Source of the DNA: Psococerastis gibbosa
Taxonomy: Eukaryota > Arthropoda > Insecta > Psocodea > Psocidae
DNA length: 64,000 nucleotides
Direction: 5' to 3'
Assembly (NCBI GenBank): GCA_963971405.1
Contig: OZ020486.1
Location: 32,325,419-32,389,418, forward strand
The position numbers were made by a program, and so were the translations under genes. Below the pieces are notes generated by a model. It was given only the letters and a program-made list of their open reading frames with translations. It searched no databases and was not told the DNA's origin. Positions within the stretch are counted from its first letter, which is position 1; each line of letters starts with the position of its first letter. This document shows, one piece after another, positions 1-9,600 of the stretch.

Positions 1-131
1 TGTAATATAGGCTAAGTTAAGATTGCTGCATTCAAATTTTTCATGCATGGGGCAAGTCAGTTTCATTTTTAATAGTTTATTTTTTATATGGATGAAGGCA
101 ACTTGGAATTAACACCGGTACCGTTAAAAGT

Positions 132-385
132 TTGGAATACATAAAAAATATACTGCATAATAATATTTTAAAGCCAGCAGTTACCCTACAAATGATACAA
201 GGTGTTTTGCGTCTCGACGTCTCACGCAGTCTCGCACACTGTGCCCTATGGTCTCCAGACTCCATTGGGCCTGTTAATATATTCTTCTTCTGGCTGTACA
301 GCCCTTGGTGGGCTATGGCCTGCTTGACAACACTTCTCCATTCATCTCGGTTTTGAACAGCTCTCCACCACCTACGGACTCCCAA
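132..385 (-). pseudogene. LINE reverse-transcriptase C-terminal fragment
   Basis: On the minus strand an open stretch reads like the extreme C-terminus of non-LTR retrotransposon polyproteins, with a Trp/Arg-rich block (RRWWRAVQNRDEWRSVV) followed by an Ala-His-Gly-Leu ending. That pattern is common at the end of arthropod LINE proteins. No catalytic RT motif is present, so this is a truncated relic. The call rests on remembered family pattern, not an alignment. Confidence 0.4.
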
Positions 386-571
386 CTCGCGAAGTGCTAA
401 TAGGCTATATATGAGGTTCGGAAATATACCGGCCCCTTCACTAATGTCTAAAATTATAAACTGAACGTGAAGAGTGCTGCTTATCCAAAACTATCTCCAA
501 GTAGAATAGATCGCAGCCTAGGAAAATCGGCCCCATGGGCCGATAATATAAAAAAACTGAACTGAACACCA

Positions 572-1651
572 GCAGCCTGATCATGGCGATTATAATACCG
601 GTATTTATTTAGACCTACATCACATGCGTATTAAGAACCGGTCCGAGTTTACTCGAATATGCTTTCTATCATTTATCAACATTAGTAGATAGAGAAAATG
701 AGTTATTTCATGGTAAATAATTTTCCTATGGTTAGATTTCCGATATCTCGGGTGGGGGGGGGGGGGGAATTGTCCATCTGACGTCACTGGAGGTGAGATA
801 AATTCTAGATAGGTCAGACCAACACATTATCACACAGCAATAATGGCAGGACACGCAATGCATTTGAGCGCTAATTTTCTATCATTTTTAAAAAAAATAA
901 TTTTTTGCACAAAACCAAATAGTTTTTTGGGAAAGCGACCTGTCCGGTTCCGTTACTCAATTGAACACCTAAAACATGCCTGAAGGTAGAAATCATCGAT
1001 AGAAGGGTTTCACAGAAAAATTATTTTTTAGTTATTTTTCATTAAAATTTAGTTATTTTTTATTTTTTTACCCCCAGAAGCAAACTATCAATGGGCAAGC
1101 GACCCCCCGCATTTTGTCAATATTATAATAACGACTACAACATATGTGAATTTAAAAGAAATCGTTGGAGCCGTTTTGGAGAAATAATTTTTTTTACGTT
1201 TTTTTGGAGTTTTTTGAGAATAAAACCCTCCCAAATTGAGTTGGACCAAAATAAAAAAAAATGGTCCCGAGGTATGATTTTTGTAAACCTACATGCCAAA
1301 TTTCATCAAAATCAACTGAGTCGTTTGCCCGGAAATCGATGAACAGACAGACAGACATACAGACAGACGGACAGACAGACAGAGCGACACACAGACAGAC
1401 ATTTCGTAAAAACCACTTTTTTTGGTTCCTATGACCTCAAAACGTGTAAATCCGTTGAAATCTCGGAATCGAAAATTTCGAACATCACAAAGCTTTCCTT
1501 ATACTAGCCTATACGTATAAATTAATGGAAAGCAAAAATGTAAACAAGATAATTTTATGATGGAAAGTGCTACTCAAAATTTGTTTGTTTACATTTTTAA
1601 TACCAGGGGATTAAATAAATACCGATATTATAATCGCCATGATCAGGCTGC
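572..1651. mobile_element. TIR element (about 40 bp inverted repeats) carrying a second element inside
   Basis: Bases 571-611 and 1612-1651 are near-perfect inverted copies (GCAGCCTGATCATGGCGATT on the left). A related pair of termini occurs at 40880-41346, so this is a family. Nearly all of the interior is occupied by another repeat at 660-1534. No transposase is encoded. Confidence 0.6.
660..1534 (+). repeat. GACA-containing TIR repeat, copy 1
   Basis: Long interspersed repeat starting near TGCTTTCC and ending near GGAAAGCA. The termini are inverted copies of each other (TGCTTTCCAATTTAT in the better copy at 24541-25368). It contains an oligo-G tract near 751, a GACGTCACTGGAGGTGAG block, and a (GACA)n-type tract at 1341-1405. 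The short reading frames inside are low complexity and not coding. Other copies: 1866-2596, 14549-14941, 24541-25368, 47670-48130 (reverse) and 56870-57090. Confidence 0.65.
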
Positions 1652-1865
1652 AGCAGTTATACCTACAATCTTCTCTGTAATTTAATTGTCTTTATAATAT
1701 TTATAATATAGGCTATTCATCATGGGAAATCTGACTTTCTGAGGCAGAGATGTCTTATTTTCCGCTGTTCATTATAGGCATAGCCTTACGAACCGATCCA
1801 TGAATATGCGTGTGTGCAGGTTAAAAATGAAATACATATATTGTCTATTGCGTGAAAGACTTCAC

Positions 1866-2596
1866 TTGAACTGTCCACCTGATGTCACTGGAGGTGAGGT
1901 AAATTTTAGATAGGTCAGACCCACACAATACCACACAGCAGTAATGGCATTTGAGCGTGAATTTTCTCTAATTTTTAAAAAAAAAAAACATTTTTTGTAC
2001 AAAACCAAATACTTTTCAGGGAAGCAACCTGTCCGGTTTCGTTACTCAATTTAACACCTAAAACATACCTGAAGGTAGTAATCATCGATAGAGAGGTTTC
2101 GCAGAAAAATTATTTTTTAGTCATTTTTTATTAAAATTTAGTAATTTTTATTTTTTTAGCCCCAGAAGCAAACTATGAAGGGACAAGCGACCCCTTGAAA
2201 TTTGTCAACATTAATAACGACTACAATATAGGCCTATGTGAATTTAAAAAAAATCGTTGGAGCCGTTTTTGAGAAATAATTTTTTTTGACGTTTTTTTTT
2301 TAGTTTTTTGAGAATAAAACCCCCCCAAATTGAGTTAGCCCATAATAAAAAGTGGTCTCGAGGTAGGTATGAATTTTTTGAACCTACATGCCAAATTTCT
2401 TTAAAATCGGCCGAGTAGTTTACCCGGAAATCGAACAGACAGACAGACATACACACAGAGCGACACACAGACATTTCGTAAAAAAAAAAACTTTTTTTCT
2501 GGGTTCCTGGGGCCTCAAAACGTGTGAGTCCGTTGAAATCTCGGAATCGAAAATTTCAACCATCACAAAACTTTCCTTATACTACGTATAAATTGG
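1866..2596 (+). repeat. GACA-containing TIR repeat, copy 2 (5' truncated)
   Basis: This copy matches the element at 660-1534 from the 'cacctgatgtcactggaggt' block onward, including the (GACA)n tract at 2434-2455 and the terminal 'acgtataaattggaatgc'. The 5' terminus and oligo-G tract are missing. Confidence 0.65.
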
Positions 2597-2599
2597 AAT

Positions 2600-3540
2600 G
2601 CAAAAAGTTAATAAGTTTTAAAAAAATTGTCTTCTCACCACAATGACTCAGAATCGCTTAAGTTCACTGTTCACTTTAATAACCAGCATTGAATATGATT
2701 TATTGCAGAAAAATAACCTTGGTCATATTTTAGAAAAATTCGCATCAAAAACACGTCGAAACTGAGGAAGGTAGTGTAATGGAAATAGGAAGAAGTGTAA
2801 TGTAAACTTGTCGTTAATATGTGTAAACTTTTCATGCATTAAAATATGATGTATTTTGTATTTAGTATTATTACTAGTAGTTCTTAGTTGCAATGCTAGT
2901 CACTTTACCTAGTAAGACTATAGAAAAAGAGCCCATAGAGGGGGGGGGGCACCAATGTCTTGCCCAGGGAAGGAATTAATCCGGCTCTGAGTATCAGGCT
3001 AAACACATGTATTTACTGCAGGCTATATAGTTTCATTCAGAGGCGTAAAGTTTTAGAATGATGGCGGGGGCAAAACTAAGTAGACCTTATTACGTCATCA
3101 GGCAGGATAAGGAAAAATTGAAAGTATAAGAGCAAAATAGTAGGGTTTTACGCATTTTAGTAGTTTTGAAGTACAGTATAGGCCTATAGCTGTATAGATT
3201 TTACAGGTAGCTAAAAAAGGAATGCTTACATTCACATTCCTGCAAAGGGGACCATGAAGTATGAACCACGTCTTACATTGCTCGAGGCTGGGGGGGGGGG
3301 GGGAAGTTGGACCGTGCCCCCCCCCCCCAACTTTACGCCCCTATGGTTTTATTTACTTATACCACTCAAAGCTGTAAAGCTCTGCGAGTATAAACTGAGT
3401 AACAGATTTTGCAGGTAACTGAATTAAATACGGTACTCAATTATTACAATAATAGCTATGATCACACATATATATAGTACAGGAAATCCCCGCCAGAGCT
3501 CTATAACGAGGAAAGTCCATCTTCCTTCGCGCCGACGCGA
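2600..3540. other. Intergenic stretch with no recognisable gene
   Basis: AT-rich sequence upstream of the chitinase-like gene. It holds long oligo-G and oligo-C tracts (2941-2949, about 3291-3303 and 3319-3330); the last two face each other and could fold into a hairpin. No coding similarity seen. Confidence 0.5.
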
Positions 3541-3573
3541 TCCCTGCCATAATCTGCGCTCACTTACGATAGT

Positions 3574-3608
3574 TATATGCTATTATAATAAACTTCAGTT
3601 GTCAGTAC
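3574..3608 (+). promoter_or_regulatory. Candidate core promoter (TATA + Inr) of the chitinase-like gene
   Basis: A TATATG element at 3574-3579 lies 30 bases before the A of an arthropod-type initiator TCAGT (A at 3604). This is the usual TATA-to-Inr spacing and sits 39 bases before the start codon at 3643. Both motifs are short and the call is inferred from spacing only. Confidence 0.4.
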
Positions 3609-3642
3609 GCAGTGGGTAGTGGTCTGGTCTGACCACATTGCG

Positions 3643-6600
3643 ATGGCCTTCGTTAAACTTTCAGTGTTCATTGCACTGCTACTTGTGGTCGTGTTTACAG
3701 GTGAATTTATACCTTTACAGAGCATAATAATATTATTTTAAATGGAAATTTAATATTATAAAGAGGTGTTTTACGATTTTAATATTTAAAGGAACCTAAT
3801 AATATAAAATGTAATTTAAGCATCTGCTATCTACAATAATTAATTAATGGACTTTCCGGGTTCAACTCAACACTATAGTGTATGATATGTCCAGGAGGCA
3901 AATTACCGTAGGTTATTCGTGTATTAACAAAAAGAGTTAGCAAAAGGCAGTTTTGGTATTTATATAAGTTGTTACAGCTTTACAGCCTAATGATATCTAC
4001 TGGTGCATGCCTTATTAGACCGTCGGACTATGAGATGTACATAGGACTGCATTTAAATATAGAAAATCCAAGTGACGTAATGACGTAAACGAGAAAATAA
4101 AATGAAGATGGCGTAGTCAAATACGGTACGGTACCTAAATAACTCGCAAACTTCTGAATTAGATTGGCATTTTTCTATCGTGGACAATATTATATTGTAT
4201 ATATAGCCTACGTAGAGGAAGGGCTACTGCCCCATTTCATTTGCAAAGTTTATCCAAACGGGTAGTTAATATCCACTAACTTACAGTATGGACCTCCGGA
4301 GTTCAACGTTATATAAACGATATATAGGCCTTAGTTCAGTTCAATTCAATTATATTAATACCAACAACAACAAATTTCAATTTGGGAAATTAAATATGTA
4401 TATACAAAGTCAAATTTCTCATAAAATATCGATCATATAGCCATAAATGAGTACCTATATAGCATAAATGGTAGAAGAAATTATCCTGGGTACATTTTAA
4501 TACATGGTATGTAGCCGGAACTTAATTACACCGCGTTAGTCTGAAGTTTTCTAAGGCATGGACCTAACATAACCTAGCAGTTATTTCATCACGCCTTCAA
4601 AACCTGTGGCCAAATTAGTATACCGGCTACATACAAAACTGGCGACCGAATCGTCCGTTTTTACCGGGCCTAAAACTTGTAACCTTTCCAGGTGTAGACG
4701 GTGGTGGACCCACTCACGGCCGGCGTGTTGTCTGCTTTCTGGCGTCATGGGGCATCAAACTGAACGCCCAAGGACGGTTCAACATTCCCGATTCCAGACC
4801 CGCTTTGCCCATGTGCACCCACCTCGTATACAACTTTGCCAATTTAGATGGTACCAATTTCAAAGTCAAATATTTGGATGAAAGGAGAGATATTGTTCAA
4901 GGTGAGTCAGCTAACTCTAACATACAATAGGCAGGTATTCACTAGAATTTTATATAGGAGGTATAGGACATTCGACCGCGCAAAAAATATATTTTTTTAA
5001 TTCTGGGGCAACTTGATGCCTCGTCTCCGTAGGACCAGCCCACAGAACAACATAATATAGACCAGCCATTGAAAAAATGTACGGCAGCCGGCCCCACGAT
5101 TCAAAAAATACTTTTGGCGCGCTTGAATGTCCGGTCTCTCGTACACAGAACTCTAGTACTCACTATATCAGCGGTACGTACAATGCAATTCCAAACTCGA
5201 GCCTACAGCAGACCGAAGATGAAGGAATGAGCCACTGCGATACATATTGACAGCAAATCGGATATATCCCCACTTCGTGTTTTTCTTTTTACTAAGTCGA
5301 ATTTCTCTTGAAATATTGATCATAGAACCATAAATGGGAGTAGATACAGTGGAAGAAAGGCTCCTCTACATTTTAGATCTAAGTAGTATGTTGCCGGCAC
5401 TAACACAATTTAGGTACCAATTTTAGAATAAGGCTTAAGAGTGTACAGCCCTTAGGAAAGTGGTAGCCCGAAATTTATTACTTTTTATTTTTTATTTAAT
5501 TAACTAAGAATGTTATTAAAAATTTGGCTCATCAAAGTTGTTGAAGACTACTTCATGCATCATATTATAAGGTGGGGTTTCCACATTCGTCAATCGTCAA
5601 TGAAAAATGTGAAATTGAAGGTTTAGCATACATTAAAGACATACTAAAAATTCTGCTGCCACGTCAAAACCATATTTCTCATTGACGATTGACGTATGTG
5701 GAAACCCCGCCTAAGATATTTTTAATTTTCGAAATTGTAGTTTTTCCATAAACCTGCAAATATTTTATAAACAATAACTTTTCAAATATTTGCATGCTTA
5801 TAAAAAAACTACAATTTCGAAAACTAAAAATATCTTATTATATTATGCGTGAAGTAGTCTTCTACAACTTTGATGAGCCAAATTTTTAATAGCATGCTTA
5901 GTTAATTAAATAAAAAATAAAAAGTAGGTAGTAAATTTCTGGCTGCCACTTTTCTACGGGCTGTACACTCTTAATAAAAATAATATGTTCACACCTTAAT
6001 GAACTGAGACCAATAGCCATGTAGAGGAACATTTCTTGAATACTTTATCTATAATGATACATATTTCATGAGGTATTCGACTTTGTACAAATAATGCGTC
6101 GGGGAGGGGGGTTTCTGATTTGCCGTCAACCACAGCAGGTATCGACATCGACATTATTTTATTAATGAATCTCTTTCAAATAGTAATCCAATGTCGACTA
6201 TATGCTACATGTGTTACCGTGATGGCGAAGTGCTGACGTCATAATCAAATATTTTGATTGGTTGACCGCAAGCGCATGAAAGAGGCCCAGGAGATGTCAT
6301 TTCCGGCAAGTTGCCCTTGTTTTAGGGTAAAACGTGGCAGTAGGCAATTAATACGTCGTCGGATTCACAAGCCTGGTTGGTGGGAGTCACCGTTAGATGT
6401 TTGGATTAAATTTAACTTTCATACTTCCAGGCGGTATCATACAAACTATAGAAGAAAAGATTAACCACCCGCACTTGAGGGTAATGCTTGGAGTTGGAGG
6501 CTGGACGGATGAGCCGATCAATTACTCGAGAATGACTGAGAAGGCGGAACACCGCAAGACATACGTCAAGAGCGCTGTCGAATTTATTCTGTGAGTCAGC

Positions 6601-9600
6601 AATAGAAAATATAGTTCACACGAAAGAGAGTAACAGGTTAAGCTTATGATTTCTGAGTTTGGGGCTGTCTATCCATCAGTACCAGCTACTTGGCACGTAG
6701 CAGTTAGCCATTAGTATTGTTTGTTATCCGACGCCTTCTGCTGTCAGCCACCCCATCAACCTGGCGGGGGATGTGAGTCTGTTTCTTAACTTGAGGAGTA
6801 CGCCTATGACAGCGCGCGGTGATACATGCGGTAAATGTCACGGGCCTCTTTTTGCGACTTAAAGCCTAATTAAACTGTGTCAGTACGGTTATAATTGGTT
6901 AAGTAGGGCAAAAGAGTGTGATAAACTCCCTTTTTAAACGGTTTTCTCTTATATAGCTTTAGTGACTAAAAATACGTTTTAAAACCAGTGTATGTTTCAA
7001 AACAAGTTGAAACCTGTGCTGTGAATACATATTATCGGGCCATACACAAGTATAAGCCAGTGGCGCAACGTTGGGGGAGACTGGATGGAAATGAAGCCAC
7101 GGATGGCGGTGTATCTGATGTTTTTAGAAGGAGACCAAAATTATTGGCTTCCACCCACGTGGAAGAGGTCAAATTCGGCAACTCCAGGGGGAAAAAACTC
7201 TTTTATATACTTTTTTATAGGCTACTCGTCTATAATTAAAAATCAGTTTCAAATAAAAGATTTAGGATAATAACGGTCTCATGGTCAAGGATTGTTTTCT
7301 AGGAAACACAAATTTGACGGAATGGATTTGAATTGGCAATTTCCCGGAGACCGCGGAGGAACAGAACATGACAAGGCTAACATCGTTCTTTTGGTCAAGG
7401 TACGCTAAAGAAAAGAAACGGAGACTAACACTCTTTAAGTGCCTCTTCTATCGAATATTGGCGATCATCATGGCATGGCATCATGGACATTGGAGAAGTC
7501 GTACTCTTGCCAAACCATTGCATCAGTTTTTTCAACCAGGATGTTCTTCTGCCTGTTCTATGAGACTAATGAAACTTCTAGGAGACTAATGGGGGTTCTA
7601 ATATCTAATTCTAATATAAATATATATAACGTTAGGTATATATTGAATACTTTATGCAAGTATTAGCCAGCAATAATCCTCACTATCAGTGCCGGGATTG
7701 GCTATGGGGCCACCGGGGCCATGGCCCCAGGGCCCCCACAAAAAAGGAGCCCCCATAAAAAGCCACAAAATACAAAATTTACAGTAGATATAGATTAGAA
7801 TACCAAAACAAACCATTTAGGCAAACACATCTTCCCATATTGACTAGTTTATGCTGTCACTGGATCGTTGAAAGTAGAGAATTTAATAAATATAGTACGG
7901 TAACATGAATATGTCTTTCTCAGTATATTGTATAAACTTCACTGCTGTTAAAATCGTAAAACTCCACTATTTTGGGCCTATTTTTTCAAAACATTTCCTC
8001 CGGGGGAGCCCCCCTATTTGCAGCTATATGAATATGCATTCCTTTGTAAGCTGTCCTGCTGTAAAACCATAATGTTTTTCACTTACATTTTCAAATTCTT
8101 CCCCGGGAGGAACCCCCGGGCACGCCTATTTGGGCTAAATTATATATTATTTTTATGAATAAGCATTCCTTTGTAAGCTTTATCAAATCTGTACTTTACT
8201 GCTGTTAAAATGCTTAAAACCCCACTATTTTGCACTTTTATTATCACATTTTCCCACAGGCCCCCCTCTTCGGGTTAAATGCAATATTATTTCTATACAA
8301 TCTGAACCGTCGTAATATTAACATTACGATTTAGTCCGCATATCCGCCAAATATAAGCCTGTGCTCGCACCGCAGCTAAATCGGTCAATAAATTGACGTT
8401 TGTTGTGCCCATGCTATACTCATATACCTACGAGTAACACCATAACCTCTAAAGAATACACTAGATACAATATTGAATTATCAAGAAAAAATGTACACTA
8501 GATAGGATTACAATTGCCACAGCCACCCCCGAAAAAAAATCCTGGCTACGGGCTTGTCTAGCATCCTGATTCCACTGTCTCCATTTTGTATTAAATTGAT
8601 AGTGGAATATTCGTTTAAAGGTATAAGAGTTTTCCGCCCGAGAAAGGGCCCCACACAATTCCGGCCCCAGGGCCCCCACAAGGCCAAACCCGGCACTGCT
8701 CACTATGCCCAATGTCCAATTCGTCCTGTAAACTCCCAGCGCGTCCCATAACTTATTTCGAGGCATTTCCGGGTTTTAAGTTGCGGCATTTTTATTTAGT
8801 TTTTCACTATTTTGACAGAACTCGTGGCATGTTTTTTTTTCGATAGTTGGGTGTTATGGCACAGCATATTTCTGTTATTATTTCTTTAATTTGTGTGTAA
8901 CTAATTACGCGGACTTGACTTGGTGAAATCATGCTTACGCCTATTACATTGTCAATGGTAAGCTTGTGTAAGCTTGTCCATTATAGCTTGTAGCCTGTGT
9001 AGGTTGCAATCGAGGATGTGTACCAGTTGGCTAATGCACCTTGTTCGTGGTTACTGGACAAGGAAAAAAGTGAATTATTGTTACATAGACTTCGTTCAAG
9101 GTTGAGTACCGGTACCTAACCGTTATGGGGAAGTAGAAATGGCAACGGTTAAGAAACGGAAACTAACTCACTTCGGCCATGTGATGAGGGACGAAACGTA
9201 TCGCCTTCTTTTACACATTATATTATATGGGGTATATAATACTGAAATTAAATTAACTTTTGGTTGAAGAGGCAACCTCCAGTCCTCCACGTTATAAACG
9301 ATTTTTTATTATTATTTCGTTTGTATCGCCTTCTGCATGTAATAATGAAAGGGAAGATAGAAGGACATAGGGCTCCCACCAGACGAAAAACATCTTGGTT
9401 GAAACACCTGAGGCAGTGGTTTGGCAAGAGCACGACTTCCCTTTTCAGAGCAGCAGTCTCCAAGTTCCAAATTGCTATGATGATCGCCAATCTTCGATAG
9501 AAGAGCAATTAATTAAAAGAAGAAAAAGAAATGACAAGTTAAAGAAGACTTTGACGACAAGATTAGTGACCCGCAGGATAGAGAGACTACTGAGATCTAA

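Noticed and set aside
4606-4881. 91-codon open frame over chitinase-like exon 2
   Set aside because: It is an out-of-frame shadow. The real exon is 4692-4901 in another frame, shown by the GH18 start and splice phases.
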